A DNA stretch of 64,000 nt, taken from the NCBI GenBank assembly GCA_951828385.1, contig OX639973.1:1-64000 (forward strand), in the 5' to 3' direction. The translations under genes and the position numbers were made by a program. A model generated the notes under the pieces. That model was given only the letters and a program-made list of their open reading frames with translations. It did no database searches and was not told where the DNA came from. How positions within the stretch are numbered: position 1 is the first letter of the stretch; each line of letters begins with the position of its first letter. The stretch comes from an uncultured Poribacteria bacterium. GTDB lineage: Bacteria; Poribacteria; WGA-4E; WGA-3G. Positions 16,046-24,563 of this stretch are shown piece after piece.

Positions 16046-18064
16046 ATGTTAAACCAATCCAACTCCCAAAATGCCCTGTTAAGCAGCGTTCTGGAAATTA
16101 TCCGTAGGATAGAGGAAAAATCGGTGGATAGTCTCTATATATACCGTGGAGAACCCGCGTCCCATATATATCGTGAAGAACCTGCGCCCCATTTAAAAAT
16201 CTGTTCAAGTCTCTACCGTGAATATCAAGACATTGAAACGGATTCTTTTGATATAGAGACCCTTCAAATGGAGATTCTAACCGAGGCAAAGGATTACACG
16301 GATGAAACAAGCGATTTCAACATCCTTGTGGATATCCAACGTTATGGTGGGAAAACTAACCTCATTGAGTTTACAACTGACTATCTCATCGCCCTTTTCT
16401 TTGCCTGTGTTGATTCGTCTGATAAAGATGGTAGAGTTATCCTACAAAAAGTTGAGGAAATAAAAGATATAATCTATGATCCTTCGTCGAAACCACACAG
16501 TCATGTCAGTATCCAAAAGATTGTATTTATTAGACCTCCCAAGGGCTTTATTCAACCGAATGCATCTGATGTAATCACTATCCCACATAACCTCAAACAA
16601 TCTATACTAGATCACCTACAGAAGTCGCATGATATATCTGCTAGAACCATTTATGACGATCTCTATGGATTTGTCATGACTCACAACATCCATCATAGTG
16701 CCTATACTGAGTATCATAGGGGTCTAACTTGGCAACATAGAGGAATTGAAGCGAGTACATCTGAAGAAAAACAAAACGCCTTTGGAAAAGCTATTATGCA
16801 TTATAATGAAGCATTAGCATTGAAATCAAATGATGCCGTTATCTATTATAATCGCGGGGTGGTTCACTTTAATATAGACGAGTATGACAACGCTATTTCA
16901 GACTATACCAAAGCAATAAAATTCAAACCCGATTATGCAGATGCCTATTACCATCGCGGGCTTACTTACTTGAACAATGGTCAATATGATAAAGCTATTT
17001 CAGACTATACTAAAGCAATAGAACTCAAACCCGATTATGCAGATGCCTATTACCATCGCGGGCTTACTTACTTGAACAATGGTCAATATGATAAAGCTAT
17101 TTCAGACTATACTAAAGCAATAGAACTCAAACCCGATTATATAGATGCCTATCATCATCGCGGGCTTACTTACTCTAGCAAAGGTGAAACTGATTTGTCT
17201 ATTTCAGACTATAATACGGTAATAGATCTTGATCCTAATAATTCTGATGCCTACTTCAACCGAAGTTTTGCTTACCACGTCAAGGGTGAGATAGAATGTG
17301 CGAGAGCGGATTATGACAAATCAATGGAACTAAGACCAAATGATATCTTGGGGCAAGGAGAAATCAAAGGCTTTCTTTACTCAATGAAATTACGATTTGA
17401 TGAAGCAATATCAGGAGAACCTTATTATCGAATCTTCGCTGTTCCCCTGACATTAGTTTCAGATGCAGTTCGGACTCAGGAACTGGAAATTCGTAACATT
17501 TTACGGAACCCTCCAGACGTACGTAAGGGAGCTTTTGGCTTCATAGGTATTCCAGAAGTTTTACCAATTCCTGATGGAATTAGTGGTTTAAACTTTGGTG
17601 AAGGTGAAGTAATCTTATTGAACAATGGATTTCTTGAATTACGATGTCCATTGTCTGACAGTGTATTTCAATGGCAAATATCGACCTATGAAAAGTTTTG
17701 GGATTCAGAGTGGTTATACCCTTATGTCGTTTGTGAATTTCCAGTCACATTCTTACGTTTAGTAAAAGCAATCTATACAACATCTAATATTAATTTTCCG
17801 ATTATTGTTCAACAAGAATATCACAACCTCAACGGTTTTGTGCTGGTGGGCAGGCATCCAGGCAATCCGAAGTTTGGCATATTCGAGAACGAGCGACGTG
17901 TCTACGAGTCCGACTACCCGATTATTTCAAAACAGACTGTGTCTCCAAATTTTTCGCCTGATCAGATTGCTTATGACTTTGTAACAGACGTGTATACCCA
18001 TTTTGGGTTAACTACAACGTTAATGCCTGAACTGTTTGACGAAGAACATAATTTTGTTCTCTGA
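16046..18064 (+). CDS. FRG-domain protein with TPR repeats
   Basis: 672 aa from the ATG at 16046 (an upstream in-frame start at 15986 overlaps the promoter and is unlikely). Residues about 20-160 are an FRG domain: YIYRGEPASH, SSLYREYQD, LVDIQRYGGKTNLIEFTTDYLIALFFA. Residues about 215-440 hold five or six TPRs of the form AYYHRGLTYLNNGQYDKAIS DYTKAIELKPDY; two successive ones are identical at DNA level. The C-terminal 230 residues are not recognised. FRG domains occur in phage-defence and mobile-element proteins of unknown chemistry, and the TPRs suggest a protein-sensing arm. It stands between the Argonaute operon and an ATPase/TOPRIM pair on the same strand but has its own promoter. Confidence 0.82.
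   Translation: MLNQSNSQNALLSSVLEIIRRIEEKSVDSLYIYRGEPASHIYREEPAPHLKICSSLYREYQDIETDSFDIETLQMEILTEAKDYTDETSDFNILVDIQRYGGKTNLIEFTTDYLIALFFACVDSSDKDGRVILQKVEEIKDIIYDPSSKPHSHVSIQKIVFIRPPKGFIQPNASDVITIPHNLKQSILDHLQKSHDISARTIYDDLYGFVMTHNIHHSAYTEYHRGLTWQHRGIEASTSEEKQNAFGKAIMHYNEALALKSNDAVIYYNRGVVHFNIDEYDNAISDYTKAIKFKPDYADAYYHRGLTYLNNGQYDKAISDYTKAIELKPDYADAYYHRGLTYLNNGQYDKAISDYTKAIELKPDYIDAYHHRGLTYSSKGETDLSISDYNTVIDLDPNNSDAYFNRSFAYHVKGEIECARADYDKSMELRPNDILGQGEIKGFLYSMKLRFDEAISGEPYYRIFAVPLTLVSDAVRTQELEIRNILRNPPDVRKGAFGFIGIPEVLPIPDGISGLNFGEGEVILLNNGFLELRCPLSDSVFQWQISTYEKFWDSEWLYPYVVCEFPVTFLRLVKAIYTTSNINFPIIVQQEYHNLNGFVLVGRHPGNPKFGIFENERRVYESDYPIISKQTVSPNFSPDQIAYDFVTDVYTHFGLTTTLMPELFDEEHNFVL
16931..17134 (+). 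repeat. Two identical 102-bp tandem repeats inside the TPR region
   Basis: 16931-17032 and 17033-17134 are identical. Each encodes one 34-residue TPR. A third, partly diverged unit follows from 17135. The identity implies recent expansion or gene conversion. Confidence 0.9.
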
Positions 18065-18141
18065 ATTCTACACTCTCTGTGATAAAATAAAAAAGGCATA
18101 TTCAAATCAATGTTGGCATTCAATTTTATTTAAGGGATATT

Positions 18142-19353
18142 ATGATTATCACACATCTTAGTGCCACAAACTGGCGAAACTTTCGACAGATTGATGTTCC
18201 ACTTAGCGAACGTCAGTTTATTGTCGGTCCGAATGCCTCGGGCAAATCCAATTTTTTGGACATTTTTCGCTTTCTTCGAGATATTGCCAAAAATGAAAGG
18301 GGCGGGCTACAGGCAGCAGTTGCCAGTCGCGGGAGCGTAGCTATCATACAAAGTTTGGTGGTAGAGCAAGATGCGGAGGTTGCAATTGAAGTCCGCCTTG
18401 CCGACACGTCAGAATCTGCTGAGACTTGGAAATATGCGATAGGGTTTCGCCAAGCACCTCAAAGTCAAAGTTACAGTCATCGTTATTTTGCTTCACTCAC
18501 ACATGAGCGAGTGTGGAAAGACGGTAAACTGCTCATAGATAGACCTGATGCAGAAGACGAAAAGGATTTAGATCGACTCACCCGAACGTCTCTTGAAGAA
18601 ACCAATCATGATATACGAGAATTAGTGAACTTTTTTCATTCCATCACCTATCTTCATTTAGTCCCGCAACTGCTCCGTTTTCCCGATTTAATTACGGTAG
18701 ACTCTGTTGAAACCGATACCAATGCCCAACGTTCAGGCTCCAGATCCAGAAACAAGTCAACCCGAACTCAACTTGGTCACGGTTTACTTGAAAAGATTGC
18801 TAGTGTAGACGAAGATACCCGTTGTTCACGCATGAAAACGATTGAAGAAGCACTCAAGATTGCTATACCTCAACTTGAGCATTTGGAATTTAAACATGAT
18901 GAAGTGGGGCGTCCACATTTATCGGTACGCTGCTCCCATTGGCATCCAAGTTCACCTGCACAACACGAGGAACAATTTTCCGATGGGACGCTTCGGCTAC
19001 TGGGTCTTTTGTGGGCTCTCCTTGAAAGTGACTCATTACTCCTATTAGAAGAACCCGAACTTTCCTTACACGTGGGGATTGTATCACAACTTGCATATCT
19101 ACTCTTTGGAATGAAAGCGAGTAAAAATCAACAGGTATTAGTCAGTACTCATAGCGATGTTCTTCTCACGGAACCGGGTATTGATGGAACAGAAGTATTG
19201 ATGCTCACACCTACAAAAGTAGGAACAGAAGTGAAATTAGCCTCCGATATTGGCGATGTCCGGCATCTTCTTAAGGCAGGGTTCACAGCTGGTGAAGTGG
19301 TTTTTACAGACCCACAATCTGAGCATTCTGAAAGGTTAGGTTTATTGAAGTGA
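18142..19353 (+). CDS. ABC-type (AAA_21/OLD-like) ATPase of a two-gene defence pair
   Basis: 403 aa. The SMC/RecF-like N-terminus ITHLSATNWRNFRQIDVPL is followed by Walker A VGPNASGKSNFLDIF (about 28-42). The ABC signature is FSDGTLRLLGLLWAL (about 280), Walker B is LLLLEEPELSLH (about 300), and the switch His is in VLVSTHSDVLL. About 200 variable residues lie between the halves, as in OLD, Gabija and AriA ATPases. The start is an ATG with TTTAAGGGATATT upstream. The stop overlaps the GTG start of the next gene, so the two are coupled. The pairing of such an ATPase with a TOPRIM-like protein recalls PARIS (AriA/AriB), but AriB is a DUF4435 protein. Confidence 0.85.
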   Translation: MIITHLSATNWRNFRQIDVPLSERQFIVGPNASGKSNFLDIFRFLRDIAKNERGGLQAAVASRGSVAIIQSLVVEQDAEVAIEVRLADTSESAETWKYAIGFRQAPQSQSYSHRYFASLTHERVWKDGKLLIDRPDAEDEKDLDRLTRTSLEETNHDIRELVNFFHSITYLHLVPQLLRFPDLITVDSVETDTNAQRSGSRSRNKSTRTQLGHGLLEKIASVDEDTRCSRMKTIEEALKIAIPQLEHLEFKHDEVGRPHLSVRCSHWHPSSPAQHEEQFSDGTLRLLGLLWALLESDSLLLLEEPELSLHVGIVSQLAYLLFGMKASKNQQVLVSTHSDVLLTEPGIDGTEVLMLTPTKVGTEVKLASDIGDVRHLLKAGFTAGEVVFTDPQSEHSERLGLLK

Positions 19354-19988
19354 ATTTAGACCATGTCATCCTTGCCGCTGAAGATAGATTAAGCGAAGCT
19401 GTAGCAACTAAAATTCTTATGAACATGGGCTTTAAGATCGTTAGAAAACCTCAAAAACCAAGAAATTCCCGCCTTAAAGGAAACTCTTACCTGAAAAAAA
19501 GAGCACCTGAGTTCAACAGAAGTGCTACAGGACCTTATTATTTTTTTATGTTAACAGATTTAGATTCCCCTAAAATTTGTCCACCAGAACTAATCCAATC
19601 TTGGATTAATGCCCCTCTAAATCCTAGATTTTTCCTTCGTGTTGCGGTTATGGAAGTTGAATCTTGGGTGATGGCGGATCAGAGTGCCTTTGCTGAATTT
19701 CTAAGGGTACCAATACAAGAAGTCCCAACCAGAACAGACGAGATTCCTGATCCTAAAGCTTTACTACTTTCGCTTGCCCAAAAAAGCAAATCTGGGCGAC
19801 TGCGAAAAGATATGTTACCCAAAAATGGGAATAAAACTTCAAAAATAGGACCTGGATACAATAACCGCTTATGTGGATTTGTCCGAGATTATTGGGATAT
19901 GAACCGCGCTGTCTCCGTTTCGCCAAGTCTCAAACGAACTATAGATCGGCTTCAAAGTACAAAACCTATCCTTGGGACAGATCAATGA
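19350..19988 (+). CDS. DUF4276/TOPRIM-like partner of the ATPase
   Basis: 212 aa starting at GTG 19350 inside the previous stop (GTGA overlap), with AAAGGTTAGG upstream. Conserved points: AAEDRLSEAVATKIL (acidic E/D after the first strand), YYFFMLTDLDSPK (the DLD of a TOPRIM-like fold), VAVMEVESWVMADQSAFAEFL (E-E-W-D) and IPDPKALLLSLAQKS. These are typical of DUF4276-type TOPRIM proteins. The likely role is a nuclease or effector released or activated by the ATPase. The substrate is unknown. Confidence 0.72.
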   Translation: MNLDHVILAAEDRLSEAVATKILMNMGFKIVRKPQKPRNSRLKGNSYLKKRAPEFNRSATGPYYFFMLTDLDSPKICPPELIQSWINAPLNPRFFLRVAVMEVESWVMADQSAFAEFLRVPIQEVPTRTDEIPDPKALLLSLAQKSKSGRLRKDMLPKNGNKTSKIGPGYNNRLCGFVRDYWDMNRAVSVSPSLKRTIDRLQSTKPILGTDQ

Positions 19989-20030
19989 AAAACTGCTGGT
20001 ATCACAATTCTCTATATCCTTAAACCACAG

Positions 20031-20060
20031 TTGACATCCATTCGTCAGATATGATAACAT
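20031..20060 (+). promoter_or_regulatory. Likely promoter of the first PhyH gene
   Basis: TTGACA (20031-20036), an 18-base spacer and TAACAT (20055-20060). This leaves a leader of about 150 bases before the ATG at 20217. Confidence 0.45.
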
Positions 20061-20216
20061 TTTCATACATGTCGAAATCTTCGGTCTCCGAAAAAGAGAA
20101 GTCACCAGACTATGTGAGAACAACGCACGCTTTTTGATCTGACACAAGACGGCTTGGTCATCGGGAAGTTGAAGGTCTCCGACTGCTGACAGCCATAAAA
20201 AAAGGAGTTTCTACAG

Positions 20217-20951
20217 ATGACAGGTGAAGAAAAATTTCAGGTAGACCTTGAAGGCTACCTCGTCATAAAGAACGTCTTGACCGACGACGAAGTCGCCGAG
20301 ATGAACGAGATTATTGATAGCGGAAACCGGCAAGGACCGCCGAGTCTCTGGGGTGAACCGTTCAAACGGCTTATCGACCATCCGACAATCCTCCCTTACC
20401 TCATCGAACTGTTGGGAGCGCATGTCCGACTGGATCACGATTACTCTCTCTTTATGCAGAAAGGGCAAGGTCGTGGCGGATTACACGGCGGCGAGGACGG
20501 TGGACGCGCCGGTGGACACGTCGGCGATCACTGGTATAAATACCGAGACGGACACATCCGAAATGGACTCTCCGTGATGACATACAATCTGGCGGACGCA
20601 CCCGCAGGCGCAGGCGGATTCGCCTGTATCCCGGCGAGCCATAAGAGCAACTTCGCACCGGAAATCCCATCGGAAGTACGCCGATTTGAACGTCCGGCAC
20701 ACTATGTCGTCCAACCGCCCGTTGAAGCGGGGGATGTGCTGTTTTTCACGGAAGCACTCATTCACGGCACGATGCCGTGGACAGCCGATCACGAACGCCG
20801 GTCATTGCTCTACAAATACAGTCCCGGACACTCCGCGTGGTCACAGAATTATTACGACCTCAGCAAATACGACGGGTTAACAGAGCAACAAAAACGGATG
20901 CTAATGCCACCCTCCATCGGCAGGCGTCCCCGCGTCATTGACCCAGATTGA
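20217..20951 (+). CDS. Phytanoyl-CoA dioxygenase (PhyH) family protein, tandem copy 1
   Basis: 244 aa. The PhyH double-stranded beta-helix pattern is clear: FQVDLEGYLVIKNVLTDDEV, GEPFKRLIDHPTILPYLIELLG, NLADAPAGAGGFACIPASHKSNF and VEAGDVLFFTEALIHGTMPW. The last segment contains the distal iron-ligand His. The proximal ligands of Fe(II)/2-oxoglutarate enzymes are H-x-D/E. Here the corresponding region reads GGLHGGEDGG, H-x-x-E, so metal ligation is not certain. An AAAAGGAG site precedes the ATG. The gene at 21083 is about four-fifths identical by eye and has exactly the same length. Confidence 0.85.
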   Translation: MTGEEKFQVDLEGYLVIKNVLTDDEVAEMNEIIDSGNRQGPPSLWGEPFKRLIDHPTILPYLIELLGAHVRLDHDYSLFMQKGQGRGGLHGGEDGGRAGGHVGDHWYKYRDGHIRNGLSVMTYNLADAPAGAGGFACIPASHKSNFAPEIPSEVRRFERPAHYVVQPPVEAGDVLFFTEALIHGTMPWTADHERRSLLYKYSPGHSAWSQNYYDLSKYDGLTEQQKRMLMPPSIGRRPRVIDPD

Positions 20952-20976
20952 ACACCGAAAGATCCGTGTATAGTAA

Positions 20977-21064
20977 CCCAAGTTGCTACTAACAAGTTTT
21001 TGAACATTGTAAGAAGATTGTTCAGGTGTTTTTCTACCCCGTAGGGGTAATATGTCTATAGAAA
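20977..21064 (+). repeat. Leader repeat, copy 2
   Basis: 88 bases from CCCAAGTTGCTACTAACA through TACCCCGTAGGGGTAATAT to GTCTATAGAAAA, ending 18 bases before the second PhyH start codon. It is the partner of 6403-6491. A TATAGT element sits just in front of it, where copy 1 has TAAAAT. Confidence 0.6.
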
Positions 21065-21082
21065 ACAAAAGGAACTGCAACC

Positions 21083-21817
21083 ATGACAGGTGAAGAGAAA
21101 TTTCAGGTAGACCTTGAAGGCTACCTCGTCATAAAGAATGTCTTGACCGAAGATGAAGTTGCCGAGATGAACGACATCATTGATAACAGCGAACGCCAAG
21201 GCCCGCCAAGCCTCTGGGGTGAACCTTTTAAGAGACTGATTGATCATCCGACAATCCTGCCGTATCTCATTGATCTCTTGGGTCCGCATGTCCGACTCGA
21301 CCACGACTATGCCATCTTTATGGAAGAAGGACAGAAAGGTGGTAGATTGCACGGCGGCGAAGATGGTGGCGGTCCCGGTGGACCTGAAGGCGATCACTGG
21401 TACAAATATCGTGACGGCATCATGCGCAACGGTTTATGTGTGATGACCTACAACTTAGCGGACGCACCCGAAGGCGCGGGTGGATTCGCCTGTATTCCCG
21501 GAAGCCATAAGAGCAATTTCTTGCGAGAAATTCCGTCAGATGTACGGCAATTTGAACGTCCGACACATTACGTTGCGCAACCGCCCGTTGAAGCCGGAGA
21601 TGTGTTATTCTTCACCGAAGCACTCGTTCACGGGACGATGCCGTGGACAGCAAAACATCGACGGCGTGCGCTGCTCTATAAATACAGTCCCGGACACTCC
21701 GCATGGGCAGGGCATTATTACGACCTCAGCAAATACGGCGAGTTGACAGAACAACAGAAACGGATGTTGTTGCCGCCCTCTATTGGGAGTCGTCCCCGCG
21801 TCGTTGATGCGGATTAA
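21083..21817 (+). CDS. Phytanoyl-CoA dioxygenase (PhyH) family protein, tandem copy 2
   Basis: 244 aa, a close duplicate of the gene at 20217. Differences are concentrated in the metal-site loop (MEEGQKGGRLHGGEDGGGPG) and in surface positions. The distal His segment ALVHGTMPW and the IPGSHKSNF loop are kept. The ATG follows AAAAGGAACTGCAACC. Only 11 bases separate its stop from the ankyrin gene, so these two probably form one transcript. The duplication carries the leader repeat in front of this copy only. Confidence 0.85.
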   Translation: MTGEEKFQVDLEGYLVIKNVLTEDEVAEMNDIIDNSERQGPPSLWGEPFKRLIDHPTILPYLIDLLGPHVRLDHDYAIFMEEGQKGGRLHGGEDGGGPGGPEGDHWYKYRDGIMRNGLCVMTYNLADAPEGAGGFACIPGSHKSNFLREIPSDVRQFERPTHYVAQPPVEAGDVLFFTEALVHGTMPWTAKHRRRALLYKYSPGHSAWAGHYYDLSKYGELTEQQKRMLLPPSIGSRPRVVDAD

Positions 21818-21828
21818 GGAAGATTTAA

Positions 21829-22995
21829 ATGCCAAAGGTTCAACTTACTGGAAAACAGAGCGATTTTTTGAAGATCGTTGTCGCAGCAGCGGGACGCGGT
21901 GACCTCGAAACTGTTGGTCAGCTGCTCGATTATAACCCGACTTGGCTTCACACCATCGGTTCGCACGGTCGGACGATGCTCTGGGAGGCGGCATACCGCG
22001 GCAAATTGGAGATGGTTCAATTTCTCATCGAACGCGGTGCCGACATACATCTGCCCGGATGTCATCTGAGTCAACACGGTATCGAAATAACGCCGTACTG
22101 CGTTGCCCGGCACGAAGGACGCGACCCCGTCGCTGACTATCTGCTGGCGCAAGGTGCGGAAGTTGACATCCATACCGCTGCCTACCTCGGAGATTACGAC
22201 ACCGTTCGCGCACACCTTGACAGCGACGCAAGTCTCGTCAACAGCGGATACCTTCAATCGGTCATGCTACCCTCAGGAGAACCGCACTCATGTGAACACC
22301 GAGAGATGGAATGGACGACACCGCTCTGTTATGCCATCATTGGCGGAAACGTAGCGATTGTCAAACTGCTAATTTCACGCGGCGCGACCATCAAACCGTA
22401 CAGCGAACCCTTGTTGGATTATGCGGTTGGCGAGGATCAGGTAGAGATGACCGAGATGTTGCTTGAGAATGGTGCAGACCCGAATAAAGCACCGCGTATC
22501 TTGGACGACGGTTCCGAAATGAGTCAATTGCTCCAGTCGCACGGTGTCCCTTTGGAAAATATTAATGCGCAAAACCACATGGGGTGGCCCCGGCTTGTCT
22601 ACGTTTGCCGTGGCGATAAAGGCGAACATCCAGAAGAGGTGTTGCGCTATTTGGAACTCGGTGCGGATATTGATGTTCGGAACTCTAAGGGAAAAACGGC
22701 GTTGCACTGTGCAGCGAAGGCGGGTTTTCTCACAGTCGTTGACCTGCTCATCGAAAAAGGTGCCACGGTTGACGCGCCTGATAACACCGGTGAAACCGCA
22801 CTGTTTGAAGCGATCCGATCAACAATAAAGGACGGCGAAAAACAGCGCGCTGCTATAGAGGCATTGCTTGTTAAAGGTGCGGATCCGAACCTTAAGAATG
22901 GGAAAGGTTTGACCGCACTGCAAGTGGCGCAGCGGATGCGTAGAGCGGATGCTGGGAAAATTGTCGAGTTGTTGCGATCATATAGTGCAGCTTAA
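21829..22995 (+). CDS. Ankyrin-repeat protein
   Basis: 388 aa with about eight ankyrin units, for example GRTMLWEAAYRGKLEMVQFL, YAIIGGNVAIVKLLISRGA, VEMTEMLLENGADPN, KTALHCAAKAGFLTVVDLL and GETALFEAIRS. Ankyrin repeats bind other proteins. No catalytic domain, signal peptide or membrane segment is visible. It begins 11 bases after the PhyH gene, and its product is likely made with it. No specific partner can be named. Confidence 0.9.
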   Translation: MPKVQLTGKQSDFLKIVVAAAGRGDLETVGQLLDYNPTWLHTIGSHGRTMLWEAAYRGKLEMVQFLIERGADIHLPGCHLSQHGIEITPYCVARHEGRDPVADYLLAQGAEVDIHTAAYLGDYDTVRAHLDSDASLVNSGYLQSVMLPSGEPHSCEHREMEWTTPLCYAIIGGNVAIVKLLISRGATIKPYSEPLLDYAVGEDQVEMTEMLLENGADPNKAPRILDDGSEMSQLLQSHGVPLENINAQNHMGWPRLVYVCRGDKGEHPEEVLRYLELGADIDVRNSKGKTALHCAAKAGFLTVVDLLIEKGATVDAPDNTGETALFEAIRSTIKDGEKQRAAIEALLVKGADPNLKNGKGLTALQVAQRMRRADAGKIVELLRSYSAA

Positions 22996-23032
22996 TGAAC
23001 CTGCAAATAGATGTACAGGCGAGGGAATTAGA

Positions 23033-23620
23033 ATGCGTGATAAAGAGATACTCAGATATTCCAAACTACTCCGTCAGGAAGCAAGCGATTTGCTTGATAA
23101 AGAGGGACTGCTCTCAATGCTCAGTGCTTTCGGCACTACCCAGGTTATTGGAAGTTACGCCTTGGATACGATGACATGGCCCGACATTGACATCAGCATG
23201 AATCTACCAGATGAACAGAACGTAGAACTTTTCTTTGAGCTTGGTAAAAGAATCGCAACAAAGTTTGAGATAACGAAGATGTCATATTCAAACCACTTCA
23301 TTCGGAATTTCCCGGGATTCGACCACGGTCTTTATTGGGGCATCCAGCTCCGCTACGCGGAACGGGAATGGAAGATAGATCTCTGGGGATATGGTGACAC
23401 AGATTATCAAAAACATATAACCGAAGCTGACGCGCTGCGTCGGCAGCTGCAGCAGGCGGATCGCGTCGCAATTCTACGTATCAAACATGTTATCTGTCAA
23501 CATCCGGACTATCGGGGAAATGTCTACAATAGTATGGCAATTTATCGGGCTGTCCTTGAGGATAAAGTTGAATCTGTAGACGAGTTCAAGGTATGGCTTG
23601 AAAAACACACCAACACCTGA
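23033..23620 (+). CDS. Nucleotidyltransferase-like protein
   Basis: 195 aa from the ATG at 23033 (GAGGGAATTA upstream; the frame opens earlier, inside the ankyrin gene). VIGSYALDTMTWPDIDISMNL resembles the GS...DxD core of the nucleotidyltransferase fold: Gly-Ser, then Asp-x-Asp in PDIDIS. A third acidic residue may be the Asp in WKIDLWGYGD. Minimal nucleotidyltransferases modify RNA, proteins or antibiotics. The substrate cannot be inferred here. Confidence 0.6.
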   Translation: MRDKEILRYSKLLRQEASDLLDKEGLLSMLSAFGTTQVIGSYALDTMTWPDIDISMNLPDEQNVELFFELGKRIATKFEITKMSYSNHFIRNFPGFDHGLYWGIQLRYAEREWKIDLWGYGDTDYQKHITEADALRRQLQQADRVAILRIKHVICQHPDYRGNVYNSMAIYRAVLEDKVESVDEFKVWLEKHTNT

Positions 23621-23795
23621 TAGAAAGAAATCTTATTTCAACCAAACATACCAAGTGTCCTAAGAACGACTTTCACCCACCAAACATGGCTCTTGTCATA
23701 CAAACTGTTAGTTTGGACTACAGTTGTGAAATTGTTCCGTGTTTCCCTGAAAGACTGAATTTACTCTATAAATCCACTTCACAAAGAGACACACT
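23621..23795. other. Spacer with one small hairpin
   Basis: CAAACT-GTT-AGTTTG (23701-23715) is the only structure seen. It resembles the AAACT/AGTTT hairpins of the MITE-like copies but has loop GTT. No gene is visible. Confidence 0.4.
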
Positions 23796-24563
23796 ATGAT
23801 AACCATCACGCACGATAAAATCCTCGGCTTTGCACCACGTTGGGCACCTTACAACGGATTTTCGCTCCTATTCGACAATCCCGATGGTGGCTTTTCGCCG
23901 CTACAAGAAAATAGTGAACTCATAAAACTGGATAGCGTTTCGAGCCATCCAACCTTGGAATTCTACCAAACCTTCGTTGACACGCTTGACCGTATTGATA
24001 CCAACCTGCTGACAAATACATATCTCTTTTGCCCACTTCCGCCGAGTACCTATCATGTCACCGTCTGGGACGGTTTAAACGTCGGCAATATCGCAGATGT
24101 GAATCCTTTGGAACAGGAAGCGTGGGCAGGCTTTGTAAACAAACTCCCTCACACATTTCATGAAAATAGCGAGTTTACCGACTGGACAAGCGTGTCTTCG
24201 CTAACGCAAAATTTGGACTGGAACATCACCTTTCGACTTGATACACTCTATAAATGGGGTACCGGGATGGGTACCCTTTTGAAGCCAGCAGATCAGGAAT
24301 CGGCACAGATTCTCGAAGAGATTAAAAATCGCCGTGAAACTCTCTATGAAAATTTTCCAGTGAAAATCGCGCACCCCGAATACGTGCCGCACGTTACGCT
24401 CGGCTATTTCGCCAACAGAGAATCGGCGCAGTTAACGACACCCCTCATCGCGGATTGGGCAAAAATCTTTGAAGAAGCGGTAAGAGATCTGACTATCACC
24501 TATCACAGCATCAGTCTCTACGGTTTCACCGATATGATAACTTTCTTTAAGACCAAACAATGA
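23796..24563 (+). CDS. 2H phosphoesterase superfamily protein (DUF1868-like)
   Basis: 255 aa with the two H-x-T/S motifs of 2H phosphoesterases: STYHVTVWDG (His near 86) and PHVTLGYFAN (His near 199). The family includes RNA ligase/cyclic phosphodiesterases. The spacing of about 113 residues and the overall length fit a DUF1868-type member. Its last four bases overlap the ATG of the acetyltransferase (ATGA), so the two genes are co-translated. Confidence 0.8.
   Translation: MITITHDKILGFAPRWAPYNGFSLLFDNPDGGFSPLQENSELIKLDSVSSHPTLEFYQTFVDTLDRIDTNLLTNTYLFCPLPPSTYHVTVWDGLNVGNIADVNPLEQEAWAGFVNKLPHTFHENSEFTDWTSVSSLTQNLDWNITFRLDTLYKWGTGMGTLLKPADQESAQILEEIKNRRETLYENFPVKIAHPEYVPHVTLGYFANRESAQLTTPLIADWAKIFEEAVRDLTITYHSISLYGFTDMITFFKTKQ

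Noticed and set aside
20314-20880. Extra ORFs over the PhyH genes
   Set aside because: They appear in the same relative places in both duplicates and have no motif of their own, as expected for shadows.
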